NCBI GenBank assembly: GCA_900317015.1
Contig: ONFH01000019.1
Coordinates: 1-24,823 of the forward strand
Source: an uncultured Erysipelotrichaceae bacterium
GTDB taxonomy: Bacteria > Bacillota_I > Bacilli_A > Erysipelotrichales > Coprobacillaceae
DNA length: 24,823 nt
Reading direction: 5' to 3'
Both the position numbers and the translations under genes were made by a program. Below, piece by piece: positions 1 to 8,986 of this stretch. The notes under the pieces were generated by a model. It was not told the origin of the DNA and made no database searches. It worked only from the letters and a program-made list of their open reading frames with translations. How positions within the stretch are numbered: the first letter of the stretch is position 1; every line of letters begins with the position of its first letter.

Positions 1-186
1 AACAATAATTATGGTAATAGCTATTCAAATCAGAATAACAACACAAACTATACACAAAACAGCCAGCCACAAAATCAAAACAATGAGAATAGTGACTTCT
101 CTGATATGAAGAAAGTAGACGTTGAAAAAGATTTCGATGATGCTACTAACTCTTACGATATCATGGAAGACGATATTCAATTCTAA
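1..186 (+). CDS. ssb: Single-stranded DNA-binding protein, C-terminal part (5' end outside window)
   Basis: The window opens inside an open frame of 61 codons ending in TAA. It encodes a low-complexity Asn/Gln/Ser/Tyr-rich stretch (about residues 1-32 of the visible part), then an acidic tail ending in D-D-I-Q-F. A disordered Gln/Asn-rich linker followed by an acidic tip of the form DDxxF is the hallmark of bacterial SSB; the tip docks partner proteins such as PriA, RecG and polymerase subunits, and the protein coats single-stranded DNA at forks. The gene ends 20 bases before rpsR, and rpsF-ssb-rpsR is a classic Bacillota operon, which supports the call. The OB-fold domain is outside the window, so the identity rests on the tail and the context. 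The terminal residue is Phe, as required for partner binding. Confidence 0.88.
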   Translation, partial: NNNYGNSYSNQNNNTNYTQNSQPQNQNNENSDFSDMKKVDVEKDFDDATNSYDIMEDDIQF

Positions 187-206
187 ATCTAGAGGAGGAG
201 ACAAAA

Positions 207-437
207 ATGGCTTACAGAAAACAGAGAATGGGCAGAAGAAAAGTATGTTACTTCACAAAGAACCATATCGATTATATTGACTACAAAGATGTTGAATTAT
301 TAAGAAGATTCATCTCAGCTAATGGTAAAATTATCCCAAGACGTGTAACTGGTACATCAGCTAAGTATCAGAGACAGTTAGCACGTGCAATCAAACGTGC
401 TCGTCAGATGGCTTTATTACCATACGTAGTAGAATAA
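207..437 (+). CDS. rpsR: 30S ribosomal protein S18
   Basis: The 76-residue basic protein has the S18 signature: an N-terminal basic segment with Cys14, then the [12 protein letters not shown] block (residues 25-36) and a conserved G-K-I-I-P-R-R-x-T-G-T-S-A-K-x-Q-R core at about residues 40-56, ending in an Arg-rich helix. S18 binds the platform of the small ribosomal subunit beside S6 and S11. Length is normal for the family. A strong ribosome binding site (AGGAGGAG) lies about 8 bases before the ATG. It follows ssb with a 20-base gap, so both are probably one transcript, likely starting at rpsF outside the window and ending at the hairpin directly after rpsR. Confidence 0.98.
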   Translation: MAYRKQRMGRRKVCYFTKNHIDYIDYKDVELLRRFISANGKIIPRRVTGTSAKYQRQLARAIKRARQMALLPYVVE

Positions 438-444
438 GACATGC

Positions 445-471
445 AGCTCCGGTTTCCGGAGCTTTTCTTTT
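445..471 (+). terminator. Rho-independent terminator after rpsR
   Basis: A perfect 8-bp stem AGCTCCGG / CCGGAGCT with a three-base TTT loop is followed by TTCTTTT. It begins 7 bases after the rpsR stop codon and closes the ssb-rpsR transcript. Confidence 0.92.
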
Positions 472-578
472 ACCACTAAAATTTCTGGAAGGGAGAATTG
501 CGGATTTCATATCCCGTTTACAAAAACTTTATTTTTTCATATTCGATACAATAAAGTCACGAAAGGACTGGTGATCAT

Positions 579-947
579 ATGAATGAATTAAGTTATGCAA
601 ATAAGAAAGCGCAGGTGCTCGCCGATCTGGTTTTTGAAAAGGATCGAGAGGAAGTCGATGTCTGTCCAATCTGTGGATCGACAAACTTCATTAAATATGG
701 AAAGGATCGCAACGGAAATCAGCGCTATCAGTGCCGCAGCTGCCATAAGTTTTTCAATACGCGTACAAACACTTTCTTTTACTGGTCACACATTACAAGT
801 AAACAGTGGCAGGACTTTATTTATATGGAAAAGAATAAATGTTCTTTAGACGAAGAAGCAAAAAAGCTCCATCTCAGTCGTACGACCTGCTTCTACATGA
901 GACATAAATTAAGTGAAGCCTATAAAAAGGAAGCGCTCGTACGTTAA
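579..947 (+). CDS. Orphan zinc-ribbon / HTH protein resembling the N-terminus of an IS1595-like transposase
   Basis: The 122-residue protein has a zinc ribbon at about residues 29-57: C-P-I-C-G near 29-33 and C-R-S-C-H near 52-56, separated by a G-K-D-R-N-G-N-Q-R-Y-Q segment. A helical region follows (about residues 75-115) that reads like a helix-turn-helix (S-L-D-E-E-A-K-K-L-H-L-S-R-T-T-C). Zn-ribbon plus HTH is the normal N-terminal layout of IS1595/IS1-type transposases, where it recognises the element ends. The DDE/DDN catalytic domain is missing: the frame ends cleanly at residue 122 and I see no continuation in the next 100 bases in any frame. A ribosome binding site (AAAGGA, 562-567) and a possible -10 (TACAAT, 547-552) precede it, and I see no terminal inverted repeats. 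It is either a transposase remnant or a stand-alone DNA-binding protein. Confidence 0.7.
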   Translation: MNELSYANKKAQVLADLVFEKDREEVDVCPICGSTNFIKYGKDRNGNQRYQCRSCHKFFNTRTNTFFYWSHITSKQWQDFIYMEKNKCSLDEEAKKLHLSRTTCFYMRHKLSEAYKKEALVR

Positions 948-1061
948 ATGGAATATTTTCGTAAAGATATTTTTTACGGATGTTATTTATGGTAAACTAT
1001 TGATAGGTGGAAAAAGTCCCTAACAATTTATTTCCGAAATGTCATACATCTTTTTTCATCG

Positions 1062-1086
1062 AAGAGGCTTTAACGGCCTCTTTTTC
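1062..1086 (+). terminator. Rho-independent terminator between the zinc-ribbon gene and the yybS-gdpP operon
   Basis: The stem AAGAGGC (1062-1068) / GCCTCTT (1076-1082) with a 7-base loop runs into a T-rich tract (TTTTTCTT). It isolates the orphan zinc-ribbon gene from the housekeeping operon starting at 1153. The remaining sequence between 948 and 1061 is AT-rich with a weak 6-bp hairpin (960-978) and no convincing gene. Confidence 0.8.
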
Positions 1087-1152
1087 TTACGAGTTTTTTC
1101 ATAGGCATAATACAGTAAGTATGTTAAAATAATGCGAGGATGTGATGAAAAT

Positions 1153-2046
1153 ATGAAAACAAGAAAACTCGTTTATGGGGCCATGATTGCCGCCCTGGTA
1201 GGCGTTGTCTCGCTTTTGAACTCCTATACCGGAGGTGCCGTCGATTCCTTGATTGGTTACTTTATGGTCATTCCATTTGCCTGGTATGGAGCCAAATACT
1301 CTTTAAAAGATAATATGTTAGTGGCCGTCGCTAGTGTTGCCATTGTCCTTTTCACAGGTATTCCATCCTTTTTGATCATTGCCATTTATTCAGCCGTCTT
1401 TGGCTGTTTCGTCGGCGAATGCATCAGGCGTAAAACAAGTAAGGCGACCATGCTCATTGGTGGCTTTCTCATTTCTTTTCTCGTAAACATGTTAGAAATA
1501 GAAGTCTTCGCTGGTGTTTTAGGTATTAATATCATGAAAGATATGACACAGACATATCATGATATGGTCAATTCATTCCCGGCCATCAAACAGACTTTGA
1601 GCTTGAATCACTTCTTAAATCTGATTCCTTTGCTTATTTTATTGATGTCGATGCTGGAATGTTATGTCATGTTAGCGCTGTGTCAGATCACGATGTATCG
1701 CTTAAAGATTCCATTTCCGGGAAACTTACATATTGCGACCTTTAATATGGGTGCACCCTTTGCACTATTTACCTTGATCGTCGGTGGCGTCTGTCTCTAT
1801 CTTATGAATCATGTCAATGTTCCTTATAATATTGATGAGTATTTATTTTATGGAGCAGAACTATTATTTGCCTTGCAGGGGATGGCCTATGTTGCCTTTT
1901 TATTATTAGTGCATAATCATCCAAAGATGACCGCAATCTTATTTATATTACTGTTTGTCCCATATGGTATGCAGGTGTATGGCATCCTTGGCATTTATGA
2001 TGTGTTTACAGCTGCCAGACAAAGATTATATAATAAACTAAGCTAA
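1153..2046 (+). CDS. DUF2232 / YybS-family polytopic membrane protein
   Basis: The 297-residue, very hydrophobic protein has about eight predicted membrane segments. It begins M-K-T-R-K-L-V-Y-G-A-M-I-A-A-L-V, typical of YybS proteins (DUF2232), whose fold resembles S-components of ECF transporters. Its substrate and role are unknown. I prefer the ATG at 1153 over the in-frame ATG at 1132: the upstream one adds seven atypical residues and sits on a -10-like TAAAAT (1125-1130). GAGGA at 1135-1139 is the probable ribosome binding site, at rather long spacing. The position directly before gdpP, rplI and dnaB matches the Bacillus subtilis yybS-yybT-rplI order, which strongly supports the call. It is the first gene of the operon running to tdk. 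Confidence 0.85.
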   Translation: MKTRKLVYGAMIAALVGVVSLLNSYTGGAVDSLIGYFMVIPFAWYGAKYSLKDNMLVAVASVAIVLFTGIPSFLIIAIYSAVFGCFVGECIRRKTSKATMLIGGFLISFLVNMLEIEVFAGVLGINIMKDMTQTYHDMVNSFPAIKQTLSLNHFLNLIPLLILLMSMLECYVMLALCQITMYRLKIPFPGNLHIATFNMGAPFALFTLIVGGVCLYLMNHVNVPYNIDEYLFYGAELLFALQGMAYVAFLLLVHNHPKMTAILFILLFVPYGMQVYGILGIYDVFTAARQRLYNKLS

Positions 2047-2062
2047 GGAGGTGGGTGAAAAA

Positions 2063-4021
2063 ATGACAAAAAAGATCAGTCAGTTAAGAAACCTCTTTAC
2101 CGTTTTATTGATCGTTGAAACGATCGTCCTCTTTGGTCTCTATATCTTTATTCCAAAGCAGGTCTTCTTTGTTTTAGTCATCTATGTACTGATCAAAAAT
2201 ATTGTGACCTTTTGTTGCCTCATGTATCTCACATATGTCTTAGATCATAATAGCTTGTCCGTTGAAGAAGCATTAAGTACGGACTATGCCAATGCCCTCG
2301 TCTTTGGTGGTATCGGTTTGATCCAGTATGATGAAAATAGAAATATCACTTGGGTCTCTGATCTTTTATTAGCAATGAACATCAACGTCGTCGGCGTTAA
2401 GCTATTAGAGTGGCAGCCAACATTAGCGTCCTTATTTGAAGATGAAGATATCCGTATTATTGATGTCAAAGGAAAGAAATTTGAAGCTTACAATTCTTCA
2501 GAATCACGTCTGATCTATTTAAAAGATGTCACCCAGTACGTTGGTCTCGAACAGGATTATACCGACCAGCAGATGTGTTTAGGTTATATTACGATCGACA
2601 ACTATGACGAAACGTTACAAAACGTCGATGAACCAAAGGCAGCCGAGATCCAGAGCGTCTGTCGAAAGGTCATCGTCGATTGGGCTTATAATAATGGGAT
2701 GATCATTCGCCGTTATAAATCAGGATCTTATATTGTGTTCTTCAATGAACGTACTTATAAGAAGCTCGTCGAAAATAAGTTTGATATCTTAGACACCTTC
2801 AAGAAAGAATGTTTAAAGCTTGATGAAGTGATCACCTTATCCATCGGGATCGGGCGAGGCACTCGTGTCTTAGGAGAGCTTGATCAGTTAGCCTCTCAGG
2901 CTTTACGACTCACTTATTCTCGTGGTGGTGACCAGGTTGCCATTAAGTCAGGTAAAGACCGTGTCCGTTTCTTTGGTGGACGTACCGATACGACTGAAAA
3001 GTCATCAAAAGTTCGTGCTCGTGTTATTGCCCAGACGTTGGGTGGTATTATTAAACGTAGTTCCAATGTCTTTATCATGGGGCATAAGTTCTCTGACTTA
3101 GATTCATTTGGGGCTTCGATCGGGATGGCTCGTGTCGTTCAGGCCTATGAAAAGAAAGCTTACGTGATCTATGATCCAGAATCGCTTGAAGAAAAGACGG
3201 CGGGCGTCGTTGAAATGGTCAAACGTGATGAACGTTATAAAGGATTGTTAGTGACTTATAGTGAGATCTTAGAGTACATCGACAAAGATTCCTTATTGAT
3301 CTGTGTCGATCATCATAAGCCAAGCTTATCGATCTCTAATGTTTTACTTGAAAAGATCAAGAACAAGGTCGTCATCGATCACCATCGCCGTGGCGAGGAT
3401 TTTATCGATGCGCCGATCTTAACGTATTTGGAACCTTCCGCTTCTTCAACAGTCGAGCTGATCATCGAATTATGTTCTTATGAAAGCTCAGAAGTGAAGT
3501 TCAATGATTTTGACGCGACAATTATGTACTCCGGTATGCTTGTCGATACAAACCAGTTCAAACAGCGTGTTGGCGTACGTACATTCCAGAGTGCTGCTCG
3601 ATTGAAAGAAATGCAGGCCGATGTCGTACAAGCTTATGAATTCTTAGAGGATTCATTCGATAAGACGGTCGAAGTGATGAAGATCACCGAAAGTGCTTAT
3701 CAGTTTAAACCAGATATCTTGATCGCTCATGGGCGTAATGATGAAGAACATTCACAGGTTACACTTGCCAAAGCGTCGAATCGACTTCTTAACATTTCAA
3801 ATGTTAAGGCCGTCTTCACTGTTGGCCGTGTCACAAGAAATAAAGTTTCAATCAGTGCCCGAAGCACGAAAGATATCAATGTCCAAATGATTATGGAAGC
3901 GATGGGCGGTGGAGGACACTTCTCCATGGCAGCCTGTCAAATTGAAGATATTACCATTGATGAAGCATTAAATCAGTTAGAAAATGCCATCAATCAATAC
4001 TTAGAAGATAGAGGGGAGTAA
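2063..4021 (+). CDS. gdpP: Cyclic-di-AMP phosphodiesterase GdpP (YybT)
   Basis: This membrane enzyme hydrolyses the second messenger c-di-AMP to pApA. The 652-residue product shows the full family layout. Two N-terminal membrane helices lie at about 12-30 and 34-58. A degenerate PAS domain (about 75-160) and a degenerate GGDEF domain (about 165-305) follow. The DHH domain carries H341-x3-D345-x-D347, D416-H-H and the D439-H-H signature, and the DHHA1 domain ends in G-G-G-G-H-F near 630. All expected metal ligands are visible, so it should be active. The longer GTG start at 2051 is rejected because it overlaps the AAGGAGG ribosome binding site; the ATG at 2063 sits 11 bases behind it. The stop codon overlaps the rplI region as TAATG. 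Confidence 0.96.
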   Translation: MTKKISQLRNLFTVLLIVETIVLFGLYIFIPKQVFFVLVIYVLIKNIVTFCCLMYLTYVLDHNSLSVEEALSTDYANALVFGGIGLIQYDENRNITWVSDLLLAMNINVVGVKLLEWQPTLASLFEDEDIRIIDVKGKKFEAYNSSESRLIYLKDVTQYVGLEQDYTDQQMCLGYITIDNYDETLQNVDEPKAAEIQSVCRKVIVDWAYNNGMIIRRYKSGSYIVFFNERTYKKLVENKFDILDTFKKECLKLDEVITLSIGIGRGTRVLGELDQLASQALRLTYSRGGDQVAIKSGKDRVRFFGGRTDTTEKSSKVRARVIAQTLGGIIKRSSNVFIMGHKFSDLDSFGASIGMARVVQAYEKKAYVIYDPESLEEKTAGVVEMVKRDERYKGLLVTYSEILEYIDKDSLLICVDHHKPSLSISNVLLEKIKNKVVIDHHRRGEDFIDAPILTYLEPSASSTVELIIELCSYESSEVKFNDFDATIMYSGMLVDTNQFKQRVGVRTFQSAARLKEMQADVVQAYEFLEDSFDKTVEVMKITESAYQFKPDILIAHGRNDEEHSQVTLAKASNRLLNISNVKAVFTVGRVTRNKVSISARSTKDINVQMIMEAMGGGGHFSMAACQIEDITIDEALNQLENAINQYLEDRGE

Positions 4022-4026
4022 TGAAA

Positions 4027-4473
4027 ATGAAAGTTATTTTAACTCAGGATGTAAGAAAAGTTGGTAAAAAAGGTGAAATCGTCAAAGTAGCCGATGGTTA
4101 TGGCCAGAACTATTTAATTAAAAATGGTCTTGCGGTCATGGCAACTGAAAAGGAAAAAGAAAACTTAGCTGCCCAGAAAGCTGAAGAAGCAAAAGTCGAA
4201 GCTGCCAAAAAAGCTGAAGCTGAAGAATTAGCTAAGAAACTTGAATCCATCAAAGTTGAATTCAAGGTTGCCACAGGAACTGAAGGACGTACGTTCGAAC
4301 ATGTTTCTACAAAACAGATCGTTAAGGCGCTTTATGAGCAACATGGGATCAAGGTCGATAAGAGAAAATTCATCAATGCTTACCCAATTGGTAACCTTGG
4401 TACGACAAAACTTCAAATCGAATTATATAAAGGTGTTATTGGTACAATTAACGTTCATTTATCTGAAAAGTAG
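4027..4473 (+). CDS. rplI: 50S ribosomal protein L9
   Basis: The 148-residue protein has the canonical L9 form. The N-terminal domain begins M-K-V-I-L with [20 protein letters not shown], followed by a long Ala/Lys/Glu helix (about residues 42-75) and the C-terminal domain with a G-x-x-G-x-L-x-G-type segment recast as [11 protein letters not shown]9 binds 23S rRNA near the L1 stalk. An in-frame ATG at 4021 overlaps the gdpP stop (TAATG). I choose 4027 because it gives the family's normal first residues and about 8 bases from the GGAG at 4015-4018, but both starts are possible. Translational coupling to gdpP is likely. Confidence 0.96.
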   Translation: MKVILTQDVRKVGKKGEIVKVADGYGQNYLIKNGLAVMATEKEKENLAAQKAEEAKVEAAKKAEAEELAKKLESIKVEFKVATGTEGRTFEHVSTKQIVKALYEQHGIKVDKRKFINAYPIGNLGTTKLQIELYKGVIGTINVHLSEK

Positions 4474-4481
4474 GATGATCT

Positions 4482-5861
4482 ATGGATAATGTAACAGATA
4501 AAATCAGAGAATTACCTCATAACCTGGAAGCGGAACGTGCGCTTCTGGGTTCTATGCTTATAGATAAAGGGGCCTGTGATGAAATCGTCAACTTAGCATT
4601 ACCACGTGACTTTTATGCCGATAATAATCGCAAGATCTATGAAGGTATGAAATACTTACATGATAATAATAAGCCAGTCGATGCCACGACAGTGACCACT
4701 TATCTAATGGATAAAGGGATCCTCGAAGAAGTAGGCGGGGTAGAATATTTAGCTAAGCTTGCGGAATCTGTGCCAACGACGGCCCATACGACATATTACT
4801 TAGAAATTTTAAATAACTGTTCCCTGCTTCGTCGTCTGATTCAGGAATGTACTGACATTATCACGAAGTCTTACGGTGAGATCGGCGATATGAATGACTA
4901 CATCAATAATGTCGAAAAGAATTTCTTAGATGTCACACGAGATCGTAATGCTGGTGAATTCAAGTTTGTCGGCGATGTCATCTCAGAAGTGACGGCTCGT
5001 TTAAAGAAATTACAGGAGACCGGAGGCTCTATCTCTGGGGTCAAGACTGGTTTTAGAGAACTCGATCGTCTAACATCAGGATTTCAGCCTGGTGACCTTG
5101 TCATCATTGCCGCCCGTCCATCCGTTGGGAAAACAGCCTTTGCCTTAAATATTGGTTTTAACTCATCGCTTAACAGTGAAAAAGCGGTTGCCATTTTCTC
5201 ACTTGAAATGCCAGCAACGCAGCTTGTTAACCGACTTTTATGTTGCGCTGGACGTATTGATAACGATGAATTGAAGAATGGCTCTATTCTCAAAAGAAAT
5301 CAAAACCTTTATTTAGCAGCGGCCGAACGTGTTGGAAAATGTAATCTCTACATCGATGATACGGCCGGAATCAAAATTGGTGAAATTGCGGCGAAATGTC
5401 GTCGACTCAATCAGGAAAAAGGAATTAAGATGGTCATTATCGACTACCTGCAGTTGATCCAGGGACCAACAAATTCTCGTGAATCAAGACAACAGGAAGT
5501 CTCTGATATTTCACGTCAGTTAAAAGCGATGGCCAGAGAATTAGGATGTCCAGTCATTGCCTTATCCCAGTTATCTCGTGCTGTCGAACAGCGTAAAGGG
5601 AAACCAATGTTATCAGACTTAAGAGAATCTGGGGCCATCGAACAGGATGCCGATATCGTCGCCTTCCTACACCGAGAAGATTATCAGAACAAAGAAAAAG
5701 AAGCCGAAGTCAACGGCTTGACGGAAGTCATTGTCGCTAAGCATCGTAATGGTGCGACAGCCGATATCAATTTAGTCTTTGAAAAACAGTATTCACTGTT
5801 CTCTAACTACACAACAGAAGAGCTCCCTGAAGGAGCAGGTACGAGAGATGTTCGTGCTTAA
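4482..5861 (+). CDS. dnaB: Replicative DNA helicase DnaB (DnaC in Bacillus nomenclature)
   Basis: This hexameric 5'-3' helicase drives the replication fork. The 459 residues show the N-terminal helical domain ([13 protein letters not shown] near 11-23), a linker, and the RecA-like ATPase domain. Walker A is A-R-P-S-V-G-K-T (211-218); Walker B is the I-I-D-Y-L-Q-L-I stretch; a Q-L-S-R-A-V-E-Q-R segment and [12 protein letters not shown] follow. Length is typical and no intein interrupts it. It starts 8 bases after rplI, as is usual in Bacillota. The ribosome binding site is a modest AGGA overlapping the rplI stop codon. Confidence 0.98.
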   Translation: MDNVTDKIRELPHNLEAERALLGSMLIDKGACDEIVNLALPRDFYADNNRKIYEGMKYLHDNNKPVDATTVTTYLMDKGILEEVGGVEYLAKLAESVPTTAHTTYYLEILNNCSLLRRLIQECTDIITKSYGEIGDMNDYINNVEKNFLDVTRDRNAGEFKFVGDVISEVTARLKKLQETGGSISGVKTGFRELDRLTSGFQPGDLVIIAARPSVGKTAFALNIGFNSSLNSEKAVAIFSLEMPATQLVNRLLCCAGRIDNDELKNGSILKRNQNLYLAAAERVGKCNLYIDDTAGIKIGEIAAKCRRLNQEKGIKMVIIDYLQLIQGPTNSRESRQQEVSDISRQLKAMARELGCPVIALSQLSRAVEQRKGKPMLSDLRESGAIEQDADIVAFLHREDYQNKEKEAEVNGLTEVIVAKHRNGATADINLVFEKQYSLFSNYTTEELPEGAGTRDVRA

Positions 5862-5878
5862 GAAAAGAGGAAATAAGA

Positions 5879-6496
5879 ATGTATCATCAGTATCGTGAAG
5901 GCTGGCTGGAAGTCATCTGTGGCTGTATGTTTGCCGGAAAAACAGAAGAATTGATCCGCCGTATTAATGTCTTAACGTTTGCAAAAAAGAATATTTTAGT
6001 CTTTAAACCAAAGATCGATAATCGCTATTCAGAAACCGAGATCGTTTCTCATGCCGGTGCTCATGTTCCATGTATCGTCGTCGAAAAAGCGCAGGAGATT
6101 TTAGATCATGTGACCCCAGAGACTGATGTGGTCGCCATCGATGAAGTGCAGTTCTTTGATCAGGACGTTGTCGATGTCGCCGAATATCTTGCCGACAACG
6201 GTCTAAGAGTCATGTGCGCTGGTTTGGATAAGGACTTTAGAGGTGAACCATTTGGTGTTTTACCAGACCTATTAACAAGAGCAGAGTTTGTCACTAAGCT
6301 GACTGCTGTCTGTGCAAAATGCGGCGCACCAGCCACTCGTACCCAGAGAATTATCAATGGAAAACCAGCTTCATTTGATGATCCAATCGTTTTAGTAGGG
6401 GCAAAAGAAGCTTACGAACCAAGATGTCGTCATTGTCATGAAGTTGTCAATAAACCTTACAAATTTGGAAAGAGAATCAAAAGAGATCGCAATTAA
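5879..6496 (+). CDS. tdk: Thymidine kinase (type II)
   Basis: The enzyme phosphorylates thymidine (and deoxyuridine) to the monophosphate with ATP in the pyrimidine salvage pathway. The 205 residues contain the P-loop G-C-M-F-A-G-K-T (15-22), the D-E-V-Q-F-F motif with Glu89 as the likely catalytic base, and a structural zinc site of two pairs, C145-x2-C148 and C183-x2-C186. It is a cytosolic enzyme of normal family length. A ribosome binding site AGAGGA precedes it, and it begins 17 bases after dnaB, so it is the last gene of the yybS-gdpP-rplI-dnaB-tdk operon. The P-loop has Ala where many homologues have Ser, which is a common variant. Confidence 0.96.
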   Translation: MYHQYREGWLEVICGCMFAGKTEELIRRINVLTFAKKNILVFKPKIDNRYSETEIVSHAGAHVPCIVVEKAQEILDHVTPETDVVAIDEVQFFDQDVVDVAEYLADNGLRVMCAGLDKDFRGEPFGVLPDLLTRAEFVTKLTAVCAKCGAPATRTQRIINGKPASFDDPIVLVGAKEAYEPRCRHCHEVVNKPYKFGKRIKRDRN

Positions 6497-6507
6497 AACA
6501 TTTGAAA

Positions 6508-6547
6508 AGGCATGAACTCGAGCATATAGAGTTCATGCCTATTTTTT
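6508..6547. terminator. Strong terminator shared by tdk (+) and the alcohol dehydrogenase gene (-)
   Basis: A perfect 12-bp stem AGGCATGAACTC (6508-6519) / GAGTTCATGCCT (6529-6540) with a 9-base loop is followed by ATTTTTTG on the plus strand. On the minus strand the stem is followed by TTTTC, so it can also serve the convergent dehydrogenase gene that ends at 6570. Confidence 0.93.
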
Positions 6548-6569
6548 GACCATTACAAATCAATAGATG

Positions 6570-7733
6570 TTACTTATAAGATTTTTCGTAAATCGTTAAA
6601 TAGTCTTCATCAGAGAGTGGAAGTGGATCAGCGGTGATATCGCCACCAAGAACTTCATGCACACGCTGAGGATACTTCTTCAGTTCTTCTTTGGTGATGC
6701 CGGCATCACTCATGCGAAGATCAGCACAGCCAACCGCTGCGATTAAATCATCAAGAGCTTTAATGAAGTCTTTACTAGATGTTGGATTTTCAACGCCCAT
6801 GGCTTTTGCCATCTTGATCATAGGTTCTTCAGCTACTTTTCTTTCGGCGAAGAAGTTGAAATATTCGTGAGAGATCATGATCAAACCAGCTCCATGAACT
6901 AAGTTGTCATGATAACCACCCATAACATGTTCCATTGTATGCTGTGAAGTACAAAGCATATAATATCCAGCAAGAGTATTTGCTAAAGCGACATATGCAC
7001 GTGCTTCCTTATTAGAACCATCCTTATAAGCGATTGGTAAATACTTGGCAATCAGTTCGATGGCCTCTAAGGCAAACATTTCACCCATTGGATGTTCGTT
7101 TTTATTAATGACAGATTCAGAAGCATGATAGAAAGCATCCATCCCCTGATAAGCTGTGAATTTAGGAGGTACGCTCATCATTAAATTTGAATCAACAACA
7201 GATAATGTTGGGAACATTGAAGGGAAGAAGATGCCTGTCTTTTCTTCTGTCTTTTCATTTGTAATGACCGAAGCCATATCAACTTCTGAACCTGTGCCGG
7301 CAGATGTCGTAATGGCAACGATTGGGGCTGCTTTGTGAGCAGGTGATTTCTTGCCACCGGCTACAGATAAGCTATAATCCCAAATATCACCATCATTTGT
7401 CATCATTAAGGCAATACACTTGCTGCAATCCATCACAGAACCGCCACCAAGAGCGATGATAAAATCACAACCTGTTGCTTTGGCAAGGGCAGCGCCATCC
7501 ATAACATTATCACTTATTGGATTAGGACGGACCTGATCAAATAATTCATAAGCGACACCAGCTTGATCAAGTTCCTTCTCAAGCTGAGCTAAATAACCAT
7601 ATTTCTTTGTAGATGTACCATTAGATGTGGCAATCAAAGCTTTCTTTCCTGGCAAAACTTCATTGTGCAGCTCCTGCAGCTGACCTTCTCCAAAAAGAAC
7701 TCTTGTTGGCATATCGAACACAAACTTATACAT
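6570..7733 (-). CDS. Iron-containing alcohol dehydrogenase (butanol-dehydrogenase-like)
   Basis: This 387-residue group III (Fe-ADH) protein probably reduces an aldehyde to its alcohol with NAD(P)H in fermentation. The cofactor-binding G-G-G-S is at 96-99 within a D-F-I-I-A-L-G-G-G-S-V-M-D stretch, and T-T-S-A-G-T-G-S-E (142-150) follows. The metal ligands are visible: Asp199 and His203 in G-M-D-A-F-Y-H, His265, and His280 in V-H-G-A-G. The N-terminus (F-x-M-P-T-R-V-L-F-G-E-G) is typical of butanol/1,3-propanediol-type enzymes; the substrate cannot be read from sequence. A GAGG ribosome binding site lies close to the start. It diverges from an AraC-type gene that is the likely regulator, and converges on tdk. 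Confidence 0.92.
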   Translation of the reverse strand: MYKFVFDMPTRVLFGEGQLQELHNEVLPGKKALIATSNGTSTKKYGYLAQLEKELDQAGVAYELFDQVRPNPISDNVMDGAALAKATGCDFIIALGGGSVMDCSKCIALMMTNDGDIWDYSLSVAGGKKSPAHKAAPIVAITTSAGTGSEVDMASVITNEKTEEKTGIFFPSMFPTLSVVDSNLMMSVPPKFTAYQGMDAFYHASESVINKNEHPMGEMFALEAIELIAKYLPIAYKDGSNKEARAYVALANTLAGYYMLCTSQHTMEHVMGGYHDNLVHGAGLIMISHEYFNFFAERKVAEEPMIKMAKAMGVENPTSSKDFIKALDDLIAAVGCADLRMSDAGITKEELKKYPQRVHEVLGGDITADPLPLSDEDYLTIYEKSYK

Positions 7734-7789
7734 AAGAAAACCTCACTTTCTCATTTCATTGTTTCATTCCATTTGTCTTTTTCGAATAC

Positions 7790-7804
7790 CAGATGTTTCA
7801 TCTG
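7790..7804. promoter_or_regulatory. Palindrome CAGATG-TTT-CATCTG in the divergent intergenic region
   Basis: A perfect 6-bp inverted repeat with a 3-base spacer sits in the 162-base gap between the dehydrogenase and the AraC-type gene. Its position makes it a candidate operator for the divergent pair. It has no T tract on either side, so it is not a terminator. Function is inferred from position only. Confidence 0.4.
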
Positions 7805-7895
7805 ACACGTACAGAATACATTTTTTGATGACGTTGTTCACCATTATATGTTAATATATTTAGTAGTAAATCATAAGATTAGAAAGGATACTATT

Positions 7896-8852
7896 ATGGA
7901 AGAAAAGGTGAAAAAGGCTGTTGATCAGCTAGGAAAAGACTTTCCAAACCTCAATTGGAACTTTCGCCCCGATCCCTCATCGGGAAGACTAGAGTATATT
8001 TCACAGTGGCTTGGTGAAGATGATGAAGAAGTGATGCTTTGTGCATTCAAAGGAAAGCATATTCATGAACGATTCCATCGTCAGGATTTCTTCTTTCTTA
8101 ACTTTGCAATGCAGGGAGATTATCGTGCTTTAAGTTCACGAAACGAAGAAGAGACTTTAGTGGAAGAGGGAGACTGTTATATTGGGCAGCCTTTCAGCGG
8201 TTATGCTTTGCGTAGTCATAGTCAGGAGGATATTGTGATCCTTGGCATCCTTATTAAAAAAGAGGTCTTCTTTAATGAGTATCTTACGCCACTCTCTTCT
8301 GATCCAGTTCTTTTAAAGTTCTTCCTAGATTATGAAATTGATCAGTATTCAGATGAGTATATCCATTTAAAACTGGATATGGACTCACCAATCTGGGAAC
8401 TACTGAATTTGATGGTCGTTGAGTATGCAAATAAGAAAGAAGATACACAGAAGATCCTAAAGCCAATGATCTTTTCTTTGATGATGTTTCTAACAAGAGA
8501 ATACGAAGGCCAAAAGTATGAAGGACAGGAAAGTGATCTGTCAGATGATATGGTCCGCTATATCGAAGGCCATCTTGACGAAGTGACCCTTGGCAGTCTT
8601 TCTACTCACTTTGGTTATCATCCAAACTATATCTCATCAATGATCCACAAAAAGACAGGCAAAACATTCTCTGAGATCTTGTTAAGCTTGCGAATGAAGC
8701 GAGCAGAGCTTCTCATGAAGAATACAGATCTGTCGTTAGAAAAGATTGCGGATATGATCGGTTATCATAATACCTCCAATTTCTATAAGGCTTTTAGAAC
8801 ATGCTTTGGTGAATCACCAAGAACATGGCAAAAAGCAAATAGTCAAAACTAG
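7896..8852 (+). CDS. AraC-family transcriptional regulator
   Basis: This is a 318-residue transcription factor. The N-terminal two thirds looks like a cupin-type effector domain (G-D-Y-R-A-L, E-E-G-D-C-Y-I-G-Q-P-F-S-G-Y). The C-terminal ~100 residues form the AraC double helix-turn-helix: the first around T-L-G-S-L-S-T-H-F-G-Y-H-P-N-Y-I-S-S, the second around S-L-E-K-I-A-D-M-I-G-Y-H-N-T-S-N-F-Y-K-A-F, ending G-E-S-P-R-T-W. I choose the ATG at 7896, which has AAAGGA 8 bases upstream; the in-frame ATG at 7848 lacks a ribosome binding site. It diverges from the Fe-dependent alcohol dehydrogenase and probably controls it, by analogy with many AraC/ADH pairs. Confidence 0.9.
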   Translation: MEEKVKKAVDQLGKDFPNLNWNFRPDPSSGRLEYISQWLGEDDEEVMLCAFKGKHIHERFHRQDFFFLNFAMQGDYRALSSRNEEETLVEEGDCYIGQPFSGYALRSHSQEDIVILGILIKKEVFFNEYLTPLSSDPVLLKFFLDYEIDQYSDEYIHLKLDMDSPIWELLNLMVVEYANKKEDTQKILKPMIFSLMMFLTREYEGQKYEGQESDLSDDMVRYIEGHLDEVTLGSLSTHFGYHPNYISSMIHKKTGKTFSEILLSLRMKRAELLMKNTDLSLEKIADMIGYHNTSNFYKAFRTCFGESPRTWQKANSQN

Positions 8853-8868
8853 ATCATACATTGTTTAC

Positions 8869-8903
8869 GGTATGAACTTAAGAAATAAGCGCATACCTTT
8901 TCT
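8869..8903 (+). terminator. Rho-independent terminator after the AraC-type gene
   Basis: GGTATG (8869-8874) pairs with CATACC (8892-8897), with an inner CTTA/TAAG helix across a small internal loop, and TTTTCTT follows. It separates the regulator from the DeoR operon. Confidence 0.75.
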
Positions 8904-8930
8904 TATATCCTTATATAATAAGTAAAACTA

Positions 8931-8959
8931 TTGACGCAATGAATATAAATACATAAAAT
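8931..8959 (+). promoter_or_regulatory. Sigma-A-type promoter of the deoR-like / HAD operon
   Basis: TTGACG at 8931-8936 and TAAAAT at 8954-8959 are separated by exactly 17 bases, giving a near-consensus housekeeping promoter. Transcription would begin about 20 bases before the start codon at 8987. Confidence 0.8.
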
Positions 8960-8986
8960 ATAAGTAAGAAAGTGAGGAAATGGCTT

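Noticed and set aside
1..186. Low-complexity Asn/Gln stretch as a prion-like or repeat element
   Set aside because: It is explained by the disordered linker of SSB with its DDIQF tip.
960..978. Hairpin CGTAAA/TTTACG as terminator of the zinc-ribbon gene
   Set aside because: The stem is weak and no T run follows on either strand; the hairpin at 1062 is a proper terminator.
2051..2062. GTG start for gdpP
   Set aside because: It overlaps the AAGGAGG ribosome binding site and adds four atypical residues; the ATG at 2063 is well placed.
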